Position numbers and translations under genes: made by a program
The notes under the pieces: model-generated
What the model was told of the DNA's origin: nothing
The model's input: the letters and a program-made list of their open reading frames with translations, nothing else
The model's database searches: none
Assembly (NCBI GenBank): GCA_017506865.1
Contig: JAFCMP010000047.1
Span: 343,302-407,301 of the forward strand
DNA length: 64,000 bases
Reading direction: 5' to 3'
Origin: Tribonema minus
Lineage: Eukaryota; Sar; Xanthophyceae; Tribonematales; Tribonemataceae
In this document: piece by piece, positions 11,933 to 23,900 of the stretch
Layout: every line of letters starts with the position of its first letter
Position numbering within the stretch: the first letter of the stretch is position 1

Positions 11933-14900
11933 CTATGCCTTCTGGCCTTCCTCCACGGGCTTCTTGGGAGCGCCGCTGCTGCCGCTGCCACTGCCCGCGG
12001 CAGCGGACGCCTTAAGGGCGTCGGCGAACGACCGCCGCTGCCCCCATGCGCCAGCGTCCCCGCCGCCGCCGCCGCTCCCGCCGCCGCCGCCGCTGCTGCC
12101 GCCACCGCCGCTGCTGCTTTCCTTGGCCTCCTCAGATGGCGCGGCTGGTGCTGCCGCTGCCGCTGCTGGTGCTGCCGCTGCTGGTGCTGCCGCTGCCGCC
12201 GCCGGTGCTGCCGCGGCTGCGTCTCCTGACGGCGTTGCAGCTGCGGACTCCTCTGCCGCTGCCGGCGCAGCAGTGGCAGCAGCAGCAGGTGCTGCTGGCT
12301 TGGTCTCTGCTGCCGGCGCCGGGGGTGCGGCGGTCTCAGCAGGTGCCTGCGGGGTCTCTGGTGCTGGTGATGCAGCAGCCTGCAAAAACTCCAGCGCGCG
12401 AGCACAACATGCCTCAGAGACACGCCACGTACGAGTGACTGTATGTATGCTGCTGGGAGATGCTGATGAAAGGGGTTGCCACAAGGGGGCAAACCGGGGT
12501 AAAAGGGGGTTTTGTGCGGGGTAAGGCGGATGCAGGGGCAGCGGTCGGACAGTATGAATACGTGATACTGGCTCACGGCAGACCCTGATGTACAGGATCG
12601 CTCGCGAATCAAGTGTGTCTCGTCATTCCGCTCCCAACACCCAAAACCTACTTCTTGACCTAGATTTGAACCCATAAAGTACAAATCGCCTACATGGAAA
12701 CAGGCAAAGGCAACAAAATGCTGAACTTCAACAATGAGGCACTGATGCCACTGCTTGAACTCAGGTCTACGTCACCTTAACGGACGGTTTCTCCCAGCCA
12801 CGCGCCGCCCGCGGCGCAGGCGGCGCCGCCGCTGCCGCCTCCGCTGCCCCCGCCGCCGCTGCCGCCGGCTCCTGCCTGTGATCGCCGCCCCTATGCTCGC
12901 CCCCCCGCCCCCCCCTGTGACCGCCCCCCTTGTGGTCTCCGCCTCTGTGGTGGTCCCCCCCCTCCCCCCTCCTGTGGTTGTGGTGGCCCTTCTCTCGGGG
13001 GGCGTGCTTGTCGCCCTTTTCGTGCCGCTCGCCGCGCTCGGCTGGCGCGTGGGGGGCGTCCTTGGGCTGCGCGGGAGAGCGGCATCAAGGGGGGGAGAGG
13101 GGGGGGGGCTCATTCATCATTCCGATATAAACCATTGTACTTGGAGTATCTAGATGCATTACTTTGATTTTGTCTGAGGGAGCGTGAAGTCCAAAATTAG
13201 GTGATCAGGTACACAAAGTTCGTGTAGTAATCCCTGGGGGGGGGGGGGGGAGGGGGGGCGCAAGGGGATTCCGTTGGCATGCCATCTTGAAGCAAAGTGT
13301 GCATTTCCAGGTATGAACACTGAGATGACGACCCTGTGCAGCGAAGTGCGCAAACCGCCTTGGAGTTGCGTGAAGGCCCTGCCTCGAACGCAGTGTCTAG
13401 TCCATGAAGGGTATTCTCAGCACGCTTGACGACTGCGTTCTTCAGGAATTGGGGTGCGACATGTCACATGAGAGACGCACAAGTAATGCTGACCCTTATC
13501 ACTCCACTACCAGCCCTACTCGGTCCGTAGCCCTAGCGCACAGCAAGTGCGCGGATGCATGCACGCACCTTGCGCGCCGCGGCCACAGCCTTCTTAGGGA
13601 CGGGGCATTATTACTCACTTATAGGGTTGCAAAAAAAAAGGTATATTTGGCCACACAAATACAGAGTATTTGGGGCGTATTTGGCAACCAGGAATACGTC
13701 GTGAGCAAAATTTAACATGATAGTATGCTGCGTGAAGGGCGTATTTGTGGGGCCTGCGGTGAGTCTGCTCAATTCCGAGCATACAGTCTGCCACAAAAGG
13801 GGCACTTGAACTCCAAAATAAACTTCAAAATACGCTTTTTGCAACCCTACTCACTTACCAACCCTACTCAGTGCATAGACCCTAACACGGCAAGTGCGCG
13901 GTTGTCAAATCCTTGGCTACCTACCTACCCCGCAGCAGTTCGAGCGAAACATGAACTGAGTGAAAGAACAACCCTAACCCTAACCCTAACCCTAAGAACT
14001 CTTGGCGGCTCTGTACACAGCTGCCCGACAGAAGCACATGGAAGGACGAATAGCAGTGCTCACACACAGCTCTGGCAACCTAGCACCCCGCGTGCAGCTA
14101 CATGGCATGCATGCACCTTGCCAGCCGCGGCCGCCGCCTGCTTAGGGGCGGGGGCAACAGGGGGCGCCGCAGCAGGCGCTTTGCCAACGACGGCGAGTGC
14201 TGCTGCTGTTGAAGTAGGTTGCATGCGGCACCGATCAAGTGGGCCAGCGCGGCGAGCTACCAACCCAACTTTTACTGCCCTTCATAACCCTAACATGGCA
14301 AGTGCGTGGTTGCACCTTGCCGGCCGCAGGCGCCAGGGTCAGGGTTAGGAACCTGCCCTTATCACTCAGCTGCCAGCCCTACTCACTCCATAGCCCTATC
14401 CAGCAAGCGCACGGATGCATGCACGCACCTTGCCGGCCGCGGGCGCAGCCTTCTTAGGGGCGGGGGCGGCAGGGGGCGCAGCAGCGGGCGCCTTGAGCAG
14501 CGCTGCAGCGTATGCGCCCATGGCCGGCGGCGCCTTGGCGTCGCCCTTCGCACCGCTTGGGGCCGCAGACGCTTCCTGCGTATGAGTGAACGTGAATGAA
14601 TCGCGTATTTGGTAAAGCGGCGGCGCTGCGAGTGCCGCGCAGCAGATGTAGGCGTGATATGCAGGGCACCTCGGCAGTGCGTGCGGTGGTGCGCATGTGC
14701 GGAACGCGTGCATAGGCGGTTGCGGCGGTTATGGCGGTTACATTGCCGTTGCGCCTTGGCAGCGCCCTTGCGTGCATGCGCCCGCTTGCGGTCCTGCTCG
14801 TTGCATGAATTTCGTTGCATGAATCAAGCACACTATGCCAGTATGTACATGATACGTGATGCTCTCGTCAGCAAGGCTAGGACGATGCTATGCCATGTAC

Positions 14901-17900
14901 AAGCGCAGGGCCGCTCCCAGTGGCACACTTACTGCTCATGTGTGCAGCGGACTGGCGTAGAGTTCACGACACGTCGCACATCGCAAAAATTGCATACCCC
15001 CTGAGGTGCGTGGTTGAGGTGCAGGTCACGCTAATAGGCCATGGGACCGACAGAAGGGAATTGTTGTGCACGCAACGCAACGCAGGCACATGAAAGTACA
15101 GGCAGGCATACAAGAAGGTGCTGGTTTCTCATGTGCCAGCACAGGGCGCATGACAGCTGCTGCCACCTGTCACTTTTCACCTTGCTGAGAAATGCCGTTT
15201 GAGTTCAACTTGCACTTCGAAGTACAATCAGGTCTGTCTGGTCAGCGTTGCCTCATGCATTTTGCACCTTCCCCCGCCGGAAAGCTGTCGAAGAGCGCGA
15301 TAACAGCACTGCAAGTCAGCGCTCCGCGCAGTCATCCACGACAGGCGCTCTGAAGCACGAGTCCTTCGCAATGCGTAGCCCACGCTTCGCAGTTGTGACA
15401 GCCACGCCTCACATTGCGTGCAAAACGCAACGCTGTCACACACCAACTTGCTTTGACTTCAACATATAATTGAAGTATCACCTGCTTCTTGCCCCCCGCC
15501 GCCGCGGAGTCGCCCGCAGCGGGCGCCTCCTTTGAAGGCGCTGACGACGGCGGCGCCGTGCTCTGTTTCGTCGCGTCCGCTGCCGCAGCTGCGGCAGAGG
15601 CGGGCGCGACAGCAGCGGGGCCACGCGTGCGCACCGGAGAGTTGCCTGCAGAGGCTGTTCACAACGCAGCAGGGGGCGGGGAAGGGGGGAGGAGGGGGGG
15701 GTTTAATGACCAGCAAGGCATGCACGGAGAGTTGCCTGCAGAGGCTTTTCTCCAAGGCAGCAGGGGGCGGGAAGGGGGGGGGGGGGGGGGGTAAACGACC
15801 AGCGAGATATGATGCAGCGCCCTGGCATAGAGCATTCCATGATTTCATCGCTGTTAAGGTGCCTTTCGGTGCTTCAGAACGTCCATGGTCGTACCTGAGC
15901 ATGCTGACTGACTCGGCCTGCATGGACGTATCCAGGCGCCTCGCACCGGTCTACACAGAGAGAAGATTACGTCAACGCAGCTACTTCAATATGAAGACCC
16001 ACTGCATTCTTCGAGTGTCTCGATCAGCGTAAACAAGCATGTCCCGCCTGGTTGCCGTCGCCGAAGCTCATTCCACATGACCACGGCGCAGGTACTTCAA
16101 CAATTTAATTCAACAATCTACTTCATCGCCAGCAACAGCACGCAAAAGCACGGCGTTCGCTGTCGCACCCACTGCGGCTGCCATCGCCAAACATCATGAT
16201 GCTGTAGTCCACGGCGCCGGGCGGCGAGCACGGCCTTGCGTGCATGCCACACGACAACGTCACAGGCACTTCAAGCAACCTACTTCAGCACTAGCATCAA
16301 AGCACGCACCCGCTGCGGCTGCCGCCTGGTCGCCATCGCCGAACATCATGGTGCTGTAGTCCACCGCTCCAGCGGGGAGCATGGCCTCGCGGTGCACGGG
16401 GCGCCCGCGCCTCAGCTGCTCGCGCACCTCGTCGATGGACACGGAGCGCTGCCTCAGCAGCAGTCCGGGGTCCGCTTTCGCCTGCGTGCGACACGCGCAA
16501 GCGCAGTTTGAGAGAGCGAGTTGACAGCAGAGTGTCAATATAGCAGTCAAATGGTATGATGGACACGGAGTGCTGCCGCAGCAGCACTCCGGGGTCGGCT
16601 TTCGCCTGCAGTGCGACGAGCGTGCGAAGCCGCGGGCGCAGAGTCAAAGATTAACTTAACAGCAATCAATGGAGACCGGTGCTGGCGCAGCAGCAGTCGG
16701 AGGATATGATGGACACGGAGCAGCAGTCCGGGATCCGCTCTCGCCTGCATACGACACGCTCAAATGAAGCGTGAGAGAGCGACTCGACAGCTACGTGTCG
16801 ATGGACGCCAGTGCTGGCACAGCAGCAGTCAGTGGGGGCGATGCACACGGAGCGCTGCCGCAGCAGCAGTTCAGGGTCCGCTTTCGCCTGCAGTGCGACG
16901 CGCATGCGAAGCCGCGGCCGCAGGGTGAGAGGGCGACTCAACGCAGCGAATGCACATGTCAGTGTCAAAAAGACGGCTGGCGTCGGATCGCCCCCTCCCC
17001 CGCCCCCCCCCCGTATGTTGTTCCGGAACCACATGCGCACGTGTTGTAGATCATGACAAATTGTGAGTGCTCTTAACAACCTCCATTTTTGGAGTTGTCA
17101 ACAGCGCATTTCCAGAAGCGAGTGCAACGCAAGCACGGTTGGCGCAATGTCTCGCACATGCCTCACCATTGCACGATGGGCCATCCAGTTGCTAAGTCAA
17201 CAGTCGTTGAAGTTGTGTTGAAGTTGTGCCTCAGGCGAGCGACAGCAAGGGGGATGAGAAGCACAATCTGATGATGCCTTGTGTGTGTCTCACACTTGGC
17301 TGGCAGAACATGAACATGGCGGGTATTGAAGTTCAAGACCTACCTCGAGGGCTAGCGTGTGCTCCAGGGGGTCCACGCCACCGCCGATCACTGCCACGTC
17401 ATCAGCGCTCATCCCCTGTACAATGCGCAGAATCTGAGAGAGTGACGAGAAGAGAGCGAGGGGAGGGGAGTGAGGTGTGTGGCATAGAGCCCATCAGGGG
17501 GTGAAGGGTTCAAGTCATTGCATGTGGCGTTGCACTTCACTCCTCATGCGTTTCACCGGAGGTGTGGGTAGGTATTGGGGCAGTTGAGCAATGAGGCGCA
17601 AGCTGGCTGCGCACCTACACTGCGCACAACAGAACGGTACAGCGCTACCGCATCAGATACTGTGTTGCTGAGGGACGGCATTCACTCAAACTATGCTGCG
17701 CTGCTGCTGACTGCTTGAGCATCTGTTTCATGTTGGCCATCTCCTTCACGTCACGTGTGCAGACAGACGGTCGCTAGTGAACGTACAGCGCTGACTATTG
17801 CCAATCGCCATCACGTCAAGCCATGAGAACTGTGTTGAATCATAGAAACTATGTTATGCGACCAGTTGAGCCACTTTGCCTGTCATGTGACGCTCCAATG

Positions 17901-20900
17901 CAGCATCGCTCAGTACAGCATCACAGTGCTCGGCCTACGTGCTCAACGTACCTCCTCCGGCTTGTACTTGGTGAACGGCCCGCTGTAGCCAAACGCCGGC
18001 ACTGCCGCCGCCGCCACCGCCGCCGGCTGCGCCGCAGCCGCCTCCGCCGCCTCCCCCGCAGCCCCCCCCAGAGGGGGGAAATTAGCAGCGCTCAGCAGAT
18101 TAGGGTTCGCCTGAGCAGCGCCCCCCTGCGCAGCGCCGGGCGTCGGCGACGCGGTCCTGCGCGCGCGCCCCCCCTTCTCACTGACGCCGTCCCCCCCCCT
18201 CTCCGCGCCCTTCCCCTTCCCCTTGCTGCCGGCGCGCCCCCCCGCGCGCTCCGCGGCAGCACCGCCGCTGCCGCCGCCCTTGCCCCCTCCTCGCTCCCCG
18301 CTGCCGCCCTTCGCCGCCGCCCCTGCCGCCGCATCCTCCCTGCCGCCACCGCGCCCCGCCGCTGCGCCGCCGCCGCCGCCGCCGTCACGGCCGCCCTTCT
18401 TCCCCGCCGGCGCTGGTGCCGCCGCGCCACCCTGCCGCGGCGCCGCCGCCGCCGCCGCTGCTGCCGCCGGCGGCGCGGGCGGGTAGCGCCCCTGCGGCGC
18501 CGCCATGGGCGGCTGCGGCATGCCCATTGGGCGGCCGCCGTAGCTGCCGCCGGGGAAGGTGAAGGGCGCAGCCTGCCCGTTGAGACCCGAGGCCATGCCC
18601 CCCGGGGCCATGCTCATGTAGGGCGAGCCCATTGCGCCGGGGAAGCCGAGGATGCCGCCGGCCGCGTCTGCCGCCGCGATGGGCACCTGATGGGGGGGGG
18701 GGGGGGGGGCAAGTGGGGTTAGGGTCAGCGACGGGGGACTTGTTGGGGGGTGACGGCGCGGTGTGCTGCCAGTGGTGATGAGCGTTGCTGCAGCCATCAG
18801 CACTGCTTGACACCATTGGGGGGGGGGGGGGGGGGCACAAGTGGGGGGTGATTGCGGCAGCAGAGCAAGCTGCCCAAGACTGGCCACCAGCCACTGATAA
18901 CAATGGCCATTGCGCCTCAAACCTGACCCAAACACTCAACCTGCCGCTAGAAGCGTCAACTGCTGCAGTGAGGGCCTGGAGGGGATGGCCTGCCACGCAT
19001 AACTAGGGGTAGGGTTAGCCTCTGTGCGTTCGTGCTCGGCTCTGCGAGCCCGGCAGCACCCCTGTAAACGGTCATGCGGAGCGTCACCTCAACATCACAA
19101 CAATATAAATGACAGCTCATGCATACATACGGTATGAGTGCGCCGCAGCCCAGTCGTTCACGCACATGCCTACCAGTGTTGCCACCTGTGCTCAGGATGC
19201 TGAAGGTTGTGATGCAAAGCACGTAGCGGCTCCGCCTTGCCGTCAGTCACGGGCTCACGCGATCAGCTACCACACCACACACACGCATCTAAGACTTCAG
19301 CAAACAAGAGGGCATAGGCTTCTGCTACAATGTGTCGGTGAATTCACATAGATGTGACATCACAGCTGTGCTCTGCTGGGCAGCATTGAACTGATTGAGG
19401 CAGCATTGTATTGATTGCCGGCGTGCCATGACCGACGTTGGCTGAGCGCTGATGCTGCGCTGAGCTCTGATACTTCCAACCCAAACCCTGGCCCCAACCC
19501 TAACCCAAACCTTAACTTAACCCCTACCCAAACCTGACCCTAAGGTCGCAACCTCCGACGGTGGAAGCACAGTGAAGGCACATAGTGACCTATATGCCCA
19601 GCCCAGCGCCCAGGAGTGAACCGACAAGCGCAGTCAAAGGTTTCACACTCAGCGCACATTGCTGGCGTCTGACATGCTGACCCTAAAAACGCAAGCAGAA
19701 GCGCTTTTGAAGTGCATGCTCTGTACTAGCATCGGCAGAGCCACTGAGTGAAACAACGCCAGATCAGAGACTCAAATCTCAGTGTGACAACTGTGCCCGG
19801 GAACATTAGAATATAGTACTTGAAAGTATAGGGCAAGGCGTGGAAACGGCGCCTTAACCCTAACCCTAACCCTCAAGAACGCATTGCCAGGGAACGCACT
19901 GGAAAGTGTGGCCACAGAGAGCCTGACCCTAACCCAAAGAAAACCCAGCCTGCAGGCGCGCCTTGATGCGCTTGAAAAGCCTTGCCACTCCCATCTCGTC
20001 CCTAACCCTAGATGCGCTTGCTGTCAGAAAGTCTGCCACCCATGTTGTCCCTGACCCTAGCCCAAACCCTTACCCTGGCCCTAATCCTAGCCCTGACCCC
20101 AATTCTACACCTGACCAGCCTTGAGATGCACCTTGATAGGCCATCAGACGTCTTGCCACCATGACCCTCACCCAAACCCTAGTCCTAACCCTAACCCTAA
20201 TCCTAGCCCTAACCCTAATCCTATTCCAAGCCCTTTCCCCAAATCTGGCCCTACATGAGGAAAACGCTGAATCTAACCCTATTTGAAACTTTTGAACCCG
20301 ACGCTGACATCAGCATCTGCAAGACAACGCACCGGGAAGAACGAGTGCAGTATGTTCTCGCCCTTGAGGCGCCCTTGATGGGCTTGCCGCTGAACGTTTT
20401 GCCGCCATGACCCTCACCCAAACCCTGCCCCTAACCCTAATCCTATGGCCCTACACGAGGAAAACGCTAATCCTAGCCCTCCTCAAATTGACCCAATCCA
20501 TAAGGGCAGAGACGCACAAGGAAGAACAAGCGCAGTATGTTCTCGCCCTTGAGGCGCGCCTTGATGGGCTTGCAGTCCAATGTCTTGCCACCATGACCCT
20601 CGCCCAAAGCAAACCCCTAACCCTAATCCTATGACCCTACACGAGGAAAACGCTAACCCTAGCCTACTTGATCCTACACCAGTCTGTGGAGACGCACCGG
20701 GAAAAACGAGCGCAGGATGTTCTCGCCCTTGAGGCGCGCCTTGATGGGCTTGCCGTCGAACGTCTTGCTGCGCAGCGCGAGTATGGTGGACATGGCCTCC
20801 GCCTCGCTGCCACACTGCACAAACCACGTGTCGCCGACGTCGCTGCGCACGCCCTTGATGGGCGCAATGCCCTCGCCGCTGAAGATGGCTTCCACCTGCG

Positions 20901-23900
20901 CACGAATGCAGCGTGAAGTACGCGTTATGTTGCGACACCAAGTTTGAGGTACATGAAGATCGCCATGTAAATACTTGTGAAGTGTGCAAGATTTGAGTGT
21001 GTGCATGAGGAGTCGACGTCGCTGCGCACACCCTTGATGGGCACGGTGCCCTCGCCGCTGAAGATGGCCTTCACCTGCGCACAAATTGCACAGGTGCACA
21101 TGATAAGCATACATGAAATTGGCCATGTGCGTGTTTCAAGTATAATTTCAGCGAAGGGTGAGAACCATGCAGGGAAAGGAACACAATCTGGGTATACGTA
21201 TACATCATGATCGCCCTGTATACTACATGCATTCAATAACCCAAGTGCGTGAAAACTTGTGTGTGCGTACGTCAAAGCGGGCTGGGTCGTGTAGATGAAG
21301 TACCAGATGGGGGTATGGAATCTCATGACAACGCGCTCACAAAAGCGATTGCAGCATACTATTTGCTGCGACGACTTGCCACCTAAGGCAGCCCTCACTG
21401 GCTCACATGGAGCAGCGGCGGCGCAGGATGAGCCCGGGGGAGAGCTCCGTTGCAACTCCAAGTTCATTCGCACCCGCATCAGTTACGAGCATTGAACTAC
21501 GCTGAGCGTTGCCGCACATAAGATCTACATCTGTTGCAGGCAGGTATATACAGCGTGCTTTTCCGGCATCGTTGTGCACGCCTGGAGAAGCGCGACTTCT
21601 GCCAGCGCTGAATGTCAGCTGTGCCTGATAATTGCTTAGAGACATGCACTGATTGAGGCAATGCTGCGGTCAGCGTAACATGTTTACGGCTAGAAGCTGT
21701 AGATTCACATAATTATACACAAATATATCTGCACATACTTCCAGGTATACCTGTTGAACTACGGCCAGGGAAAGTGGAGATCGCATGTCACAGCGACAGC
21801 TAATGAGATAAGCTGTAGTATAGCTAGACTATGGGAACTGTTGTGCTGTGCCAGCCAACATGGGATGCGTTGCGGCCCTTGAGCTGCTGGTTAGACAGAC
21901 TAACCCTAGCCCTAACCCTAACCCTAACCCTAAAGCAGCCCGTGTCTGCGAACCCTAACCCTGTAGACCGGATGGAAGCAAGGGACAGACAGCTAGGGTT
22001 GAAAGTAGCATTAAATGGCCAATGACTGCAACAGCGGCGACCACGGTTATTGGTGGAAGGCACTTGCGGCTAACCATCTTTGTCGCCTAGAGCTCTACGA
22101 TCTCTTGCTGCGTTTCCATCACGGTTGGGCGCTGCACGCTAACCCTAACCCAAACCCAAACCCTGACACCGCGCAGGCGAAGGTAGCTGCTGCTGTGGTA
22201 AGACCTGCCTGCACTGCCTCAACCTGCTCACTTCGTCCTTTCTTCAAATAACTAGATGAGTCAGAATGAACTGACCCCCAAGCGCAGATAATGCAACTTC
22301 AACTCTGGCTGCCAAAGTTGATACTGAACCGCCAAAATAGTGTAAACTGACAGGAAGTGAGCTACTGACTGACACGTATGCATTCCGGCAAATTTATTGC
22401 ACGACCTGCGACTGCGCCTGGTGACTACATCCTGAAAGCCCATGATGCAAGCTGTACCCCCCCTCCCTGCCTGCCCCCACCCAAGCCATCGCGCACCTAC
22501 TCCACCGACGTCTTACTACATACCCAGGCATCTCGCGCACCATACCTACCTACTGGATACCCTATATACCCCTATCAACTCCTTCTTCGGCAGCGTTGCG
22601 CTCAGCATCTCAGGCAGGTCTCTAGTACCTGCCAGTACCAAGCCAGCGTGCACAACTGGAACCGCGCTCGATACGTAAAGAGGCATACCCCTACATACCC
22701 CTGCCCACGCCTGAGCGCGCACCTTCTCCGGCGGCGTCGCGCTCGGTATCTCGCGCAGGATGATTCCTGACATAGCATGCCACTACCTACCCGTACCCAA
22801 GCCGCACGTACCGCACTCAGTGGTTCAGCTAGCACTCTCATACAACCCTCACGTGTGCGCACCTTCTCCGGCGGCGTCGCGCTCGGAATCTCGCGTAGGA
22901 TGATGGTCGTGCGCTCCGCGCGCAGGTTCGGCCGGATGCCCTGCGGCGCCACCGCCACGCTGCCGCAGCGCGCTGCGGCGGCGGCCACGGCGGCCTCGTC
23001 GCCCGTCAGCGCATGCAGCTTCGGCAGCTGCGCCACCGTGCTCAGCGGCACGCAGCCGCTCGCGTCCATGCGCGACACCTGCGCAGCAGCGGCGGCGGCA
23101 GCGGCAGCGGCAGCGGCGGCTGGTGAGTCTCGTGTCAGTGGGCCACGCTCTCGTATGCAATGGTGTAGTACTTTACTGAATGTTGCACGCATGAAGTGAC
23201 GGACACTGGTTGGCTCTGCAGGCTTCGCCACAGTGCTCAGCGGCACGCAGCCGCTCGCGTCCATGCGCGACACCTGCGCAGCGGCGGCGGCAGCAGTGGC
23301 AGCGGCGTCATGGGGCGTGTCGCGGGATCGGCGGGTCCGGGTGAGGGCGGGCCAAGTGTTCACACGCATTCATATGGCGCAAGTAGTATGGACCACATCA
23401 AGTGCTGTTGCACGCATGGCGTGATGGGCTGCTGCTGCTGGGCTGCGGCAGGTGCGCCAGAGTGCTCAGCGCATCCAACTAGCGCGTCCAACTGTGAGAC
23501 CTGCGCGGCGCATGCTGCGGCGGCACTACTGGCGTGCGTGGGCTGGCGTCGCGAGGGAGCACATGCGTGGTCACGGTTTACATGGCGCGCTGCGTGCAGG
23601 GACGGATGCACGCGATGGCTAGTGTTGAGCGGCGCAGCGCGGCGCACGCCACTTGGGGGAGCTCCGCTCTGCCACGCTGCCTCGGGACGGAAGAGCTGGG
23701 TCGCACATGCGCATGCGCGTGTGTGCGAGTCGTGGTGGCTCGCGCATGCCGTGATTCACACACATTCTCTTGAGCATGGGTGGTCAGTCAATACTGCTAG
23801 CGCCTGAGGCCACGCAACAGTGCTCACTAACAAGCGCCACATATTGACGCCTGAGCTGCTGCCTCGACGTGACTCGACACTGCGCGATCCGGCGCATTCA

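Larger units (their letters stand above)
8815..13233. repeat. Segmental tandem duplication, unit B
   Basis: Downstream partner of unit A. It contains PPR-B and the functional last two exons of the LARP4-like gene. Units A and B abut directly, with both boundaries falling near GTTCGTGTAGTA, so this is a true head-to-tail duplication rather than a dispersed one. Confidence 0.9.
13555..14335 (-). repeat. LARP exon 8 donor-edge copies (three)
   Basis: The real edge is at 14429 (GCGGCCGGCAAG|GTGCGTGCATGC on the minus strand). Copies lie at 14310-14335, 14104-14235 (longest, still translatable as KAPAAAPPVAPAPKQA) and 13557-13605. All keep the AAG|GTGC junction. A tract of four CCCTAA-type units is at 13970-13996. 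Confidence 0.8.
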
